A DNA stretch of 64,000 nucleotides from Litsea cubeba (lineage: Eukaryota; Streptophyta; Magnoliopsida; Laurales; Lauraceae). The position numbers and the translations under genes are program-made. Shown here in pieces: positions 1 through 11,489 of the stretch; the first letter of the stretch is position 1; the number at the start of each line of letters is the position of its first letter. Location of the stretch: the NCBI GenBank assembly GCA_012931725.1, contig CM022948.1:60022549-60086548 (forward strand). Reading direction: 5' to 3'. The notes below the pieces were generated by a model that was not told the origin of the DNA, searched no databases, and worked only from the letters and a program-made list of their open reading frames with translations.

Positions 1-1972
1 ACAATTTGATATTAGGTATGTACCACAAAAAGCAATCAAAGGGCAAGCTCTAGCAGACTTCCTCGCAGAGCATCCATTGCCTAAAGATTCTCCACTCAGA
101 GATGATCTCCCAGACGACCAGTCTACAATGTGGAGACTTTCTCACAAAGTGCCTCCTGGGACATGTACTTTGACGGTGCAACCAGACAAATGAAAAAAGA
201 CAGCTGATCTCGGGAGTTGGCATCCTCTTTGTTAGCCCCGACAAATACATGATTCCACACGCTTTCTCGCTACTGGAACCATGCACAAACAAAGCAGCTG
301 AATATCAAGCTCTGATCTTAGGATTGGAACGCCCATCGAATCCGTATCACCATGCTGGAAGTCTTGGAGACTCTCAACTGATCGTCAACCAGATGAATCA
401 GAAATTTGAAGTCAGGAAGCCAGATTTGCGCCCTACTACAACAAGGCACAATCACTTCTGCAAAAGTTTGACATCTGTCGCATCACCCACATTCGTAGAG
501 GTGAAAATAACGTGCAGATGCCCTAGCCGGACTTGCCGCATCCATGGCAATCCAGGAAGGGGAAAACATGCAAATCACAGTGTGCGAAAGGAGAATCCTT
601 CCTCCTCTTAACACACACCCAAGCAGTTGCTGAATGCCACCAAGTGGTCGGAAGTCGGATTTCAATCCTTCAAACTTCAATTGGCGACTGGAGGGATCCG
701 TTCATTGATTACATTATGTTCGGAATCCTACCTGAAGATCCAAAAGAACGGGTAAGCATCCAAAGGCGAACCCAGCTTCCATTTGGATATTCCTTCAAAA
801 TCCTTTACAGGAAATCCTTCAACGGAGTACTTCTACGCTGCTTGTCACAACAAGAGGCTGAAGAAACACTCAAAGAAGTTCATGCTGGTCTTTGTGGAGC
901 TCATCAGGCTGGACCTAAGCTCTATGATCAGATAAAAAGGTTAGGATATTACTGGCCTACCATGGTAGCTGACGCAATGCAATTTGCTAAGCGCTGCCAA
1001 CAATGCCAAGTTCATGGAGATTACATTCACATGCCTCCAGAATGGCTGCATCCTACAGCGATCTCATGGCCTTTCGAAGCCTGGGTCTATGGACATCATA
1101 GGTCCTATTCTCCCCCTTCAAGCAAAGGTCATCGCTTCATCTTCGCCGCTACGGATTATTTCTTCCAAGTGGTCAGAAGCATTTGTGTTTAACAGAAATG
1201 AAGACCTCATCAGTCCTTCACTTCCTACGCACCAACATCATTTGTCGTTCGGTATACCCAAAAGATTCGTCATAATAACGGACCACAGTTCCGAGATCAT
1301 AGATTCTACAGGTTTACTACGACAAATACAAAATTCAAAGCTGTCCTTCGGACTCCATACATCCTGGCCAGCAAACCGGGTTACGCAGAAGCTTTCAACA
1401 AGACACTCTGCAAATCCTTAAAAAAATGTCTCTAGTCGAAAAAGAACTGGGAGCGACAAAATGTCTGAAAGCTTTGTTGGCCTATCGAACCACCGTTCGA
1501 GGACCAACCCACTAGCACACCATTCTACCTGGTCTATAGGATGCGAAGCTGTCGTGCCCGTTGGAAGTACAAATCCCTTCCTTGAGGGTATCCTTGCAAA
1601 ATGACATGACTCAAGAAAGCAATGTCAAATTGCGACTCCATGAGCTGGACAATCTCGATGAGAGACGGCTCGAAGCTCAACAACGCATTGAACTTTACCA
1701 AGCACGTTATGGCAGGATCTTTTGATAAAAAGGTCAGGCAACGCGGCCTACAAAAAGAATGACTTGGTTCTTGCGGTAAAAGACCAATGGTCTTCGCTCA
1801 CAAGTCCAAAGGCAAATTTGAGCCGAAATGGGAGGGACCCTACGTCATCGACAAAGTTTTCTCCAATGGCGCATACGCACTCCTAAACATGGAAGGTGAC
1901 AGATGTATGCTGCCCATCAATGGCAAGTTCTTAAAGCGGTTACTACCCTTGAAGACTTACCCAACTGGGTAA
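1..1972 (+). pseudogene. Decayed gypsy pol end: RNase H, second RNase H, integrase
   Basis: The window opens inside the RNase H region, with the motif ALADFLAEHP translated from about 45-75, typical of the end of gypsy RNase H before a linker. About 165-560 shows a second RNase H (YFDGA near 170, then a DALAGLAA motif just before 555) broken by several stops. The integrase zinc finger is clear at about 870-1020: His-x4-His, then Cys-x2-Cys in RCQQCQVHGD. The catalytic core follows in two frames (WPFEAW, then the ATDYF motif near 1155), and the C-terminal chromatin-side part lies at 1787-1972 (KFEPKWEGPYVI). At least three frameshifts and several stops show that it cannot make an active polyprotein. 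Confidence 0.87.
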
Positions 1973-2279
1973 GAGCAATGCCTGTATGGCCAAACCGGTT
2001 TCCAGGTACACGCTCGCTAAACCCACCCTTTTTTAGAATTTTCATGTCAAATATTGAAATTCTAGAAATCTAAAACAATGCTTACTTTCATCGTTTCATT
2101 GTTCAAAAATATATATCCAATTTAGGGACCTTTCCCTAACTTGACCAAAATTTTCAACCCTTGAACCCAAAATTCATGGTTTGAAACAAAATCCGGATTC
2201 AGGGATTTCCACCCTAGTCCACCCTGCCTTTTACCGCCAAAATGGTTTTAGGTCAAAACTTGACCCTCGCGTCTTTAAA

Positions 2280-2762
2280 CAAAAAAAAAAGGTTTTTCAA
2301 AAACGCGAGGAAGCGACGCTTAGTCGATACTCGCACAAATCGGAAGCAAGCAACCACGTTTCGACACTTCCAAAATCGCAGGGAAGCGACATTTCGTCGA
2401 TACTTGCAAAATCCAAAACTGTGGAGATGCAACATTTCAGTTGATATCCACAACCCAAATTTCAAAGGTTCGAAAAAACCTAAAAAACTGTGGAGACGCG
2501 ACATTTCAGTTGATATCCATAACCCAAAGGTTCGAGAAAACCACAAATTTCAAAAATCGTGGGGAAACGACATCAAGTCAGTACCCGCAAAACCAAAATT
2601 TTTGAAAAGCAAGGATGCGACATTCCATCAATACTTGCACCCAAATCCGCGAGGATGCGACATTCCATCGATACTCGCAACCGAATGAGCAAGGATGCGA
2701 CATTCCATCGATACTTGCAAGAACATTCAGCAGGGAGGCGACTTTTAGTCAATACTTGCATT
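2280..2762 (+). repeat. Irregular tandem repeat built on a GCGACATTYCATCGATACT motif
   Basis: At least eight variants of a core reading roughly GCGACATTYCATCGATACT, followed by YGCA, recur at 30-90-bp spacing between the pol end and the next repeat block. The overlapping reading frames here are repetitive and do not look coding. Position suggests 3' spacer of the Tat element. Confidence 0.75.
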
Positions 2763-2763
2763 T

Positions 2764-3125
2764 TTTGAAAACCAAAACCGGCTATAAATGCCATCAAAAC
2801 CGGCTATAAATGCCACAAACCGGCTATCAATGCCACCAAAAAACAAAACCGGCTATCATGCCACAAACAAAAAAAAAAACTTGGATTTCAAAAAACCCGG
2901 CTATCAATGCCACCAAAACAAAACCTGCTATCAATGCCACAAAAAAAAAACCGGCTATAGATTGCCACAAAACAAACCGGCTATCAATGCCACCAAAACT
3001 GGCTATAGATGCAACAAAAAAAAATCGGCCTATCAATGCCACACAGAAAAGCTTGGCTCTCATGCCAAAAATTGGCTTCCATGCCACAAACAAAAACCTG
3101 GCTTATCATGCCAAAACAATCACTT
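2764..3125 (+). repeat. Tandem repeat with CGGCTATMAATGCCA core
   Basis: About fifteen degenerate copies of a unit built on CGGCTATCAATGCCA separated by A-rich runs. Nearly the same core (CGGCTATAAACGCCA) is tandemly repeated inside the LTR of the same element at 11,247-11,325. Spacing is irregular and no cas genes are near, so it is not a CRISPR array. Confidence 0.82.
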
Positions 3126-3169
3126 GACAAAAGATTTTTCACAAATGACAACCTTTGATCAAATCCCAT

Positions 3170-3450
3170 TTAGCAATTACTTTTATCACAAAAAGAATTC
3201 AAGTGAGCGTAGGGATAACAAAAAAAAAGAGCATCCCATTTAGCAATTACTTTTATCAAAAAAGATTCAAGTGAGCGTTGGGATAACAAAAAAAAGAGAA
3301 AGTGTTCACAAGACCTACAAAAAAAGAGTACCAAAAAAATAACATGTGGTACCAAAAAAAAAAGAGAGAAAGTGTTCACAAGCACTACAAAAAATAAGTA
3401 CCAAAAAAATACAAGTGGTACCAAAAAAAAAAAAGAAAAAGAGCGAAGGA
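3170..3450 (+). repeat. Direct duplications in A-rich spacer
   Basis: The segment with CATTTAGCAATTACTTTTAT occurs at 3167 and again at 3237. A second segment with GTACCAAAAAA and GAGAAAGTGTTCACAAG occurs at about 3300 and 3365. These are short local duplications between the repeat spacer and the 3' end of the antisense gene. Confidence 0.65.
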
Positions 3451-4631
3451 TTGATATACAGGAGCTCAGCCAAAAATGGTCTCCAGCCAAGAGTTCAGCT
3501 CCCCAAGCAAACTTTTAGCCTCATCCGTCAAGGATTCCAAGGCACGCTTCTTCAGGAACCTGCCATGAGATGCTGGAGTGGGCTGTACCCCTTCTTTCAC
3601 ACCAGGAAGCTTACCTCGAGCAGTTTGCCATTGTTCCTCCTCATCAGACTTCCTTTTGAGAACCCGTTCGGCATCTGCAACCTTGTGAATCAGAGCACTC
3701 TCCCTGTCGCGAGCTTCTATTATGGCAGTCCACTTGGCAGCGACTTATGCCTGCAAATGCTCAAGACGTTTCCTGGCCTCATCAACCTCCCTGTCAAGGA
3801 TGTTAAGGTCATGTGTCAGCCTGATGATGGCTAGCTCTTCTAAGTTCCTCTTTCGGACTGCCTGTTTCTTGCTTTCTGTAGCCTCATCCAGGTCAGACTT
3901 AGCCTTATCAGCAGGGTCCAGGAACATCTCCTTGAAGAACTGGTCATCAGCCAAACTCACGGTCTCAAACCACTTGTCACCCAGTGCAATGATCCTATCA
4001 ACGATCGCCCTGGCACCTGTGACATCTGTACCAGCTTCTTCAGCATCACTGAGAATCTCCTGCACATGCTGGATCATGCCAAATCCGACTTCCAAGTGCC
4101 CAGAAAAGAGAGTCTCAATCCAAGAGCTCACAACTCGCACCACCACCTTCTTCGCAAAAAGAAGAGATGGCCCAGCTGAAGATTCGCCCAACTCCGTTGG
4201 TCGGCTGCTCATGTCATCATCTGTTGAAAGAGTAACAAAAGAACTCTTTCCAGCTGAAGCTGCTCCTGCTCGGGAAGGAATCTCAGCGCGAGGAATCTCC
4301 TCAATATTGTCAGAGCTGGTCCCAGGAATCTCTACCTCTGGATAACCTCTGGCATCTCTTGCTCTGGAAGCGACGGATCCTCCTCCTGCCACTTCAAAAC
4401 CCTGCAAAAGGAAACACAAAAAGGTATGAATATGACCCTGTTGAAAATCATTATCAGAGTATAACTACAAAATACCTTCTTCGACGACTGGCGGAACACT
4501 CTCTTCCTCCATGAACTCATCGAAAGCATCATCAACATTTGCGTCCATCGATGGTTCAAAGTCATCAGAACCCTGTGGCAAGTCAGCTGACAAAAAAAAA
4601 AATAATGTGTTAGCAAGCCAAGTCACAAACT

Positions 4632-4632
<1 letters not shown>

Positions 4633-4671
<39 letters not shown>
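4633..4671 (+). repeat. Poly(A) run inside an intron of the antisense gene
   Basis: An uninterrupted run of 39 A. On the gene strand it is a T-rich run upstream of a TTGTCAG acceptor, in the place of a polypyrimidine tract that has expanded. Confidence 0.85.
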
Positions 4672-4672
<1 letters not shown>

Positions 4673-7402
4673 AGAGGGCAAAAGAAGTCGTACCAATTGG
4701 AGATTCTGGATTTACTCCAGAGTCCCTCGGTTCTTCTTCAGGTGCCTCGACAGGATCCATCACCACCTCATCGGTTGGGACCTCCGGCATCACCAAGTCT
4801 TCCTCTGCTAAAAAAAAAGAAAAGCAGAAACAAGAAGCAAATCATAACATGGAAAAAATCCCATGAAAAGAAATGGAAAGAGAAAAAGGAAGAATCATAC
4901 CTTCACCGACGGTCTCTTCTTCTCGGCTTCTCTTCTCTGGAGGCTCGTCGGCATCCACTGGCACATCCTCATTGATAGTAAGAGGAACTTCCAAGTTAGG
5001 AGAGTCCTCATGCTGCCCCTTGTGCGATGATGACTCCTCCTCCTCTTACTTCTGCGGGCTCGCTTCTTAGAGGAACCTGCCCCGCTGTCAGAGTCAGGTT
5101 TGCCACTCGACTCATCACTGGATGGTCTGCTCTTGCCAGTAGACTCCACGGAAGCTTGCCTCTGCGCCGCTTGCATCCAAGCGCCAAGTTCGGCTTCCTC
5201 CTGTTCTAGCTGCTCCAAAGCCTCGTCAGGTATTTCTCGAACAGCTTCAGAACCGATGACGCCCTGGTCACCGAGAAAGCCTATCTTGTGCTTCTCTCCA
5301 GAAAGGAAGGCCCAAACTTCCTCTCGCCGGATGCCATCCGACTTTCCAAGGCCCTTTCCAGATGCCAGCTTCACATCAAGCTCCTTCCTGGAAAGTCCCC
5401 GATATGCCGAGAAGCTCTCCGCGAACCACTTCGCAAAGCCGGCAGTACGGGAAGTCAGCAACACAGGATAAGAAATCATGGCTGTAGTGTCTTCAGCACT
5501 ATAGAAAGCCCATGCATTTCTCCCATCCTGTAAGCCTCCAAAGCGCTTCACCATGCTTGAAGGCGCTCCAACAACGCCTTGAGAAAAGCCAAGCTGCAAA
5601 GCAAAGCGAGAAGGTACATACGGCTGGATGTCGACGAAAAGATGTCTACGGTACACCATCGTGCCGACACGTATGCTAAAAAGCCACTCTCTCTCTGCAT
5701 TTGTCAAGGAATAATGCCTTCCCGACCCCGCCCTGGTAGAGTCTCGGGAGGCACCAAAATCAAAAGCCTTCTTTCGCAACTCCGGAGAAAGCTTCACTGA
5801 AGATTGCCCCATCTCGACGTCCCTGAACCGTCGGATCCTCATACGGGCAAACAAAAGTGATTCGGACACGGCTTTGCCCTTAGCCAGTCGAATCATCAGA
5901 GGATCATCATCCTGAGCAGCACCCAGCCGATGGAAGCCAGGACAGTGGTATACATACCACGAATAAAAGACATGGGCTGAAAATACCCTATTCATAGGAA
6001 GCCCAAGCCGAACCAAAAAGCAGCAGCCTGCAGTTCGGTACACAGGTAGGAGTAAAGAGCTGGCACCAAAGCAAGCTGCTCTCCAAACGCCATCTGACAA
6101 GCCGGAAAAAATACAATGCAGGCCTGATGTGCGTTCCATCTCCTCCAGCAAAAACAGCCTCACCAAGCCAATAAGTGAGGTAAACAGCGAGATCTCTCCG
6201 CAGTGCAATGTCAGGACATATGGCGTTTGTACTTGCACAGAAATCTCTCAACTCTTCTTGCATGGCCAAGATCTTCTTTGAATCCTGAGCTCCGGCTTCC
6301 TGGGTCACGCTATCAGAAGGCTCCCTGCTATCAAAAAAGTTAGGGAATGAAGAGCTAAAACTCTTCCAACTGCTGGATCTAACTTTCGAACCCCCCTTCT
6401 CCTTCAAAAAATCATAGAAGGCGACGAGCTGAAAGTATAGAAGCCTGAACTCCTCAGACTGCCCCTCGAGGACGCTGTCAATCGGCATAAACTCCTCATA
6501 GAGTTTGCCGAGGATGGGCAATCCAGTAATGGCGCTCAGCTCCTTCAAAGAAAAACCAATCTCACCATTCGTCACAACGAAGGTATTGGTTTGTGGGAGG
6601 AATGACTCCAGCATAGCCATGAAGGCCTTGTCGGAAAAGATCACGGTCTCCCTAAAGGCGCGGACCGCATCAAAAATCCCGGCTTCCTTCAAAACGGCGC
6701 CACCAATCAGCAGGACGCGATCAGTCCACGACTTCCACTCGGAGTCAGCATTAAACGACCTCGAAGTCGAAAAGGCTTGATCCAATTGCTGCCGTCACTA
6801 GCTGAAAATACCAAGGCCCACCGGTCTCAAATCGACCGACGGATAATCAGAGCCCTGGTAGCCGCTGGATGGCATCAACAGGTCCATGTCAACAGGCGAC
6901 CTCTCCGTATATCCAGGAGAACCGCCAACAAAAACCCCGGTCTTGATTACATTTGTCCTTCTCACCCAGCTTGGAGGATCTTCCCTCTTAGGGCACGTGG
7001 GGGCAAGGCTCAGAATCGAGACGGTGCGATCAAACATCGACCGGGTAGCAACAGTCTTCTTCTCACCATCTGCTGTGAAGGAAAACTGAAAACATCTCCT
7101 CTGGTATGTCATGTCATCAGGGACTGCATCACCAAAGAAGAAGGTAGGCTTGGGCAAAACGCTCTGATCTTCCATCACCCATGGACGACTGCTTACCATG
7201 ATCTTATAGAATTCCTCTCCCTTGAGAGTGATCAGTCGCTGCCTCATCTCATCTCTGTTGAGGGAGTCGCACTCTTCCAGATTTCTCTCAACATACTGGA
7301 CCTTCTCGAAAGCCTGCTGAACGGCCGGATTAGAAGATCTAGAAGATCGACGAGGTACGCTTGTAGCAGGCTCTTTACCCTTGTTCGCTCTGGAGGAACC
7401 AC

Positions 7403-7761
7403 CTGAAAAGGATGGAAAAGAAAAAGATCAAACATCAAAATGACAGAATCTCGCTAAAAAAAAAATCTGGCGAAATTTTGACATGATGACGGGGCAATTC
7501 CGAAGAAAAGGAACTATCCCGAAAGAAATAGAAAGCTTGAAGATGGGCTCAACATCGCTGCGAGCTCCGAAACTCCAAACTTTCGAAACCTAAAAGTCTC
7601 CGCAAAATCAGGAAGGGCTCAACATCACTGCGAGCTCCAAGTTCCCAAATTTGCAAAAAACTTTCAGGTATGCTATCACATCATGCTACAAATTTAATTT
7701 ACAAATTAAAGGCACGCATGAACATCTAGATTTGCAAAAAAAAAAATGCATTATCATGATG

Positions 7762-7798
<37 letters not shown>

Positions 7799-8129
7799 AA
7801 CTCTCTCAGAAAAAAAAAAAAGGGGAGGGAAAGAAAAAAAAAAGAAAAAAGAAAAAAAAGAGGGGCTGGCCCACAGGCCACGTGGCCGTACGGCCAGATC
7901 CGTACGGATCTGTCCGTACGGCCCACACAAAAAAAAAACAAACATGAAAAAAAAAAAGAAAAGAAAAGAAAGCAAAAAAAAAAAAAACCCGTGTGAAAAA
8001 AAAAGGGGGCAAACACGTGGAAAAAAAAAAAGAGGAAAAGAAAAGAAAGAAACAAAAAAAAAAGAGAAGAGAAAGAAGAACTTTATTTTTCCTACAATGG
8101 AGTTTTCTTGAAAAAAAAGGGGAACTTAC
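7403..8129 (-). other. First intron of the antisense gene, low-complexity
   Basis: GTAAGT donor and TTTTCAG acceptor flank about 727 bp dominated by poly-purine (plus strand) low-complexity sequence at 7735-8090. A small inverted-repeat cluster of CCGTACGG motifs sits at 7885-7922. The Lys- or Phe-rich frames here are by-products of the homopurine runs. Confidence 0.6.
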
Positions 8130-8299
8130 TTGAAGCCATTGATGGAGAAGAAGAAGAAAAGCTTTTGGTCTTGAAGCCCTCTTGAGATTATTGCAAAAGA
8201 AAGTAATAAGAGCAAGAGATCCAACCTTCTCCTTGCTTTTATAGAGGAGAGCAAACCAAAGAAGGAAAGAAGAAAGAGGTAAGTGTCACTAATTAGTAA

Positions 8300-8560
8300 C
8301 CTTACCAAAAGAAAGAAATTAGAAAGATTCTTTCCCAAAAGAAAGATATCTTGAGGGATTCTCTCCCAAAAAGAAATCAATGAGAGATTTTCTCCTAAAA
8401 GATATAATCTATGACGGATTCTTTCCCAAAAGAAAGATATCTTGAGATATTCTATCCCAAAATAAAGGGATCATGAGAGATTCTCTCCAAGTAAAGATAT
8501 TCTTAGATATTCTCTATCCAAATGAGATATTTTTGGATATTCTTTACAAAAATGACACCA
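8300..8560 (+). repeat. Tandem repeat of GAGAGATTCTCTCCCAAAAG type
   Basis: Six or seven degenerate units of 35-45 bp, each with a GATTCTYTCCCAAAA core and often AAGATATC. They lie upstream of the antisense gene, so they could be in its promoter. Confidence 0.7.
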
Positions 8561-8864
8561 TGAGATCTAAGCCATTTCAAAAGCTTAAGGTCCCATGGGT
8601 TAGCCCATATGAGCCAGGTTTGACCACCTAGGCACACAAAAAAAAAAAAAGAAAAGAAAATTTTTTTTTGGGGCTTTTAGTCAAAGAGAAATCCCTCTTA
8701 CCAAGAGCATACAAAAATGGTTCCATGCCTCTTTTGAGTTGATTCAACCATACAAAGAGAATTCCAAGCCCCATGAGCTTCCAAAAAATCAAACCATCCA
8801 GCCTCATTTACCAAATTGAGCCAAAATCTTGAAATTGACATTCCACAAAAATCAAACCAAATCC

Positions 8865-9085
8865 TGGTCCCCTAACTTGCCACATACAGCCTGTTAGGTC
8901 ACAAAACCAAAACCAAAAACCAAAACCTGATCCCCTAACTTGCCACATACAGCCTGTTAGGTCACAAGATCAAAACCAAAATTGATCCCCCAACATTCCA
9001 CATACAGCTTGTTGGGTCACACGATCAAAACCAAACCCGACCCCCTAACCTGCCATATATAGCCTGTTAGGTCACAAGGTCAAAA
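8865..9085 (+). repeat. Four-copy tandem repeat, 54-63 bp unit
   Basis: Four units carry CCCTAACTTGCCACATACAG followed by CCTGTTAGGTCACA and an AACC-rich tail. They lie just before the polypurine tract and 3' LTR of the Tat element. No coding potential seen. Confidence 0.8.
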
Positions 9086-9300
9086 CCCAAATCCACATCC
9101 CTGATGTCATCTTCAAAACTTTGCCTCGAGATGGTACGTGATCCCTTTTCACTACCATAAAATTCCCCTGGAAGCTCAAAAGGCTACAAATACCAAAAAG
9201 AAAGATTGCTCAAAGACTCTTGGTCAAGTCACAGGCTCTCCTTCAAAAATCTCTTCGAGGCACATCGACTACAAAAGTTAAGCAACTCGCCGCTGTACCT

Positions 9301-9312
9301 CGAGGGGGCATT
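9301..9312 (+). promoter_or_regulatory. Polypurine tract of the Tat element
   Basis: CGAGGGGGCATT directly precedes the LTR start TGTTGACACC. It is the expected plus-strand primer position for reverse transcription. Confidence 0.75.
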
Positions 9313-10738
9313 TGTTGACACCAAAAATGTCACTTTGCCTTTTCAAGATCCAAAGAGCTACATGAAGTCGCAACCTGCCATAAATAGGTAATGCTGCTTC
9401 CAAAAATCAAATCTTGTCAGAATCAAACAAAACTGCAAGATTCTTCCAGACAGCCAAAAGAGGAGTACACAAGAAGTTTCGGGCCATTTCAAAATCATTT
9501 GGCCTAACTTCGCTTCTCCGACAGCCGAAAAGGAGCTCTCGGCGGCAAAAGCTCTCCGGGACCATGATTTCCAAGACAGAGCCTATGGATCATCTTAAAA
9601 TGACTCCAATAGGTTCCCTGTCAAATTTCAAGTCAATCGGACATCGGTTGACCTGCACATCAAACCGCGACATCTTCATCGCGACAAAAAGCAAGTCTAC
9701 AGGTGATTGGACCCCAAACGGCTACAAAACTCAAACAAAAGCCTATGGTTGGTCTTATTTATTGCTCAGGAGGCTTCACACCAAATTTCAGGTCATTCCG
9801 ACATCGTTTGACCCAGTTTCAGCTTCTGACGGAAAATCGGCAGCTCTGCGCGACAAAGTCTTCGGCTTTCTCAGGAAATTGGAAACTTTGCAAAATAAAA
9901 TGCAAGGATTCTCATCAGGTTTCCTACAAAGAAATTAGGCCAATAAATGGTCAAAATGTCAAGGAAAAGTACAGAAGAAAAAAGAATAAAAAAAAAAAGC
10001 AAAAACGGACACAAAACGGGACACGAAAGGGGAAAAACCCCCCCAGGGTCGCCGGCGACCATGGAACCCTGGGTCGCCGGGAAAGCCCCGGAAACCCCGG
10101 TTTTCGCCGTTTTTTCGCGATTCGAGGAGCCCAGCCTCTGGTACTTTCCAAAATTCATGCTTTTGAGACACCAAGTCCTCTGACATCCGTCCAAAACACG
10201 GGTAAGTCATCAAGAGTATCGAAGACAGTATTGATCGCCACCCGGTCAACCAAAAAAGTGTGCTTTCTACCCGACCGATCGAGAAATCGACAGGACAGAT
10301 GGTACCGACCCGCTGTTGGCAACAAACACCTGAAATTACATGGTCATCTGATGTCGATCTACATGAAGATCCATCGATGATCATCGACAGAAGAATTCCA
10401 AAAGACGTGGCACGGCCCGCGACTCTTCAGCTGCTCGGCGACCACTTAATGCGATTAATTGACTAACTTTATTACAGTCATTAATCCATTTCTTTGGACG
10501 GCCCAATCAGAAGCAAGCATTCGGGATTTACAAGTCAAGAAATTCATGGCATTTAACCCATGAAACTCCTCCCATCATGGCGATTAAAGGCGATTAAATG
10601 CCCTCAATCTCCTCCGGCCAATCAGAAGCCAAGAAAAAGGAGTTACAAAATAAACAATTCAATTTTGTAACTCCTCCCATTATGCGGCTTAAATGACAAT
10701 AAAAGCCCATAAACTCTCCTAAATGGCTACCAAGAGCC

Positions 10739-10746
10739 TATAAATA
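10739..10746 (+). promoter_or_regulatory. TATA box of the LTR promoter
   Basis: TATAAATA followed about 30 bp later by the start of an AGAGACAGACACACAGACAG leader. It is the only good TATA motif in the right half of the LTR and would drive the genomic transcript if this LTR were active. Confidence 0.6.
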
Positions 10747-11246
10747 GGAGAGCACTCCAAAGGAATCCAGATCGAAAAAAAAGAGACAGACACACAGACA
10801 GAGAGAAGCACAGAAATCCAGAGAAAGGAAAAAGAGAGAAAACTCTGCGGAAGTTCTACACCGGCCACCGCAACAAGGTGACAAAAGTCCCTTGGGGGGT
10901 ACTCCCCCCCAAGGTCCTTGCCTTCTCCTCCTGCCTCCAATGGCTTAGATATGGCTTTTCAGCCCGTCTACTCGGCTTTTTATTGGACATAGGACCTTCC
11001 TTTGGTCTTTGTCCTCTAAAAACCCGAGGTTATAGCCAAGCCAAGCAAATCAATAGCATCCTCTGTTCTCATCTGCATGGATGATGGCGAAGCCCACATA
11101 TGGCTTGCGACCGTCAATCTAAACGAGTCCTCCACAATCTCCTGAGAAGTTAGATCCTCCTTTTCTTGCTTTTCATTGTAGTTTGTATTTTTTTTAAAAG
11201 AGACAAAAATCACAACTCTTGTCTTTCATTATTGATAAGGATTGTA

Positions 11247-11325
11247 AATCGGCTATAAACGCCAAAAATCGGCTATAAACGCCAAAAATCGGCTATAAAC
11301 GCCAAAATCGGCTATAAATGCCAAA
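11247..11325 (+). repeat. Short tandem array in the LTR, CGGCTATAAACGCCA unit
   Basis: Four copies of an 18-20-bp unit with this core, the last with ATGCC instead of ACGCC. It is nearly the same motif as the internal repeat at 2764-3125. Confidence 0.88.
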
Positions 11326-11489
11326 AAAATCGCCTTTCACGGCAAACTAAGAAAAATGTCTCTTTTCTTAAATATATGTGCAATGGAAAACTTGAAAGAA
11401 GTTGATTTCCTTTTTACTTGCGAAGGTTGATCTGCGGATCACCACTTGCAATTCCAAGTAAAAATAGAAAATCTGGCACACCCACAAAA

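Larger units (their letters stand above)
3466..8139 (-). pseudogene. Antisense retrotransposon gene: plant-mobile-domain-like protein with coiled-coil C-terminus
   Basis: A long gene reads opposite to pol. I place the ATG at 8139 (Met-Ala-Ser), with a canonical GTAAGT donor after 8130 and an acceptor before 7402; the two exons join in phase. The middle part (6785-6020) has the plant mobile domain signature, with FVVTNGEIGFSL and AITGLP. It runs on in another frame (about 6238-4895) through CPGFHRLG and a basic nuclear-localisation-like cluster near 5040. Three further small GT-AG introns fit at about 4809-4899, 4588-4693 and 4403-4475. The C-terminus (4402-3466) is acidic then coiled-coil. 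Defects: tandem stops near 6800, a frame break at about 6000-6240 and a stop at 3745-3747 with the frame continuing to a TGA at 3468-3466. Plant mobile domains occur in both host proteins and retroelements; here the position says retroelement cargo. The protein's function is unknown. Confidence 0.78.
1..11478 (+). mobile_element. Tat-lineage Ty3/gypsy LTR retrotransposon, 3' part (5' half outside the window)
   Basis: The order is pol end (RNase H, second RNase H, integrase) on the plus strand, repeat spacer, long antisense gene, polypurine tract at 9301-9312, then an LTR opening TGTTGACACC at 9313. In plants a second archaeal-type RNase H and an extra, often antisense, ORF between pol and the 3' LTR are documented for the Tat lineage (Ogre, Grande and relatives); the assignment rests on that. 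Pol and the antisense gene both carry stops and frame breaks, so the copy is dead. The 5' LTR, gag, protease and reverse transcriptase would lie left of the window. The exact 3' boundary (about 11,478) is uncertain because neither LTR partner nor target duplication can be compared here. Confidence 0.85.
9313..11478 (+). repeat. LTR of the Tat element (about 2.2 kb)
   Basis: It begins TGTTGACACC after the polypurine tract. Inside are a TATA box at 10,739-10,746, a CT/GA-rich leader after it, and a short tandem array at 11,247-11,325. The right end is set near 11,478 (…GGCA), just before LINE sequence on the other strand; it could be some bases to either side. No target duplication can be tested because the left end is outside the window. 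Confidence 0.72.

Noticed and set aside
1..1972. Integrated plant pararetrovirus (EPRV)
   Set aside because: An integrase zinc finger and core and a second RNase H are present; pararetroviruses lack integrase.
2764..3125. CRISPR-like regular repeats
   Set aside because: Units are degenerate, spacers are A-rich and non-unique, and this is plant nuclear DNA.
2242..3127. Several overlapping open frames on both strands
   Set aside because: They are readings of the tandem repeats and share no motif with known proteins.
7651..8111. Lys-rich and Phe-rich open frames
   Set aside because: Products of homopurine runs inside an intron of the antisense gene.
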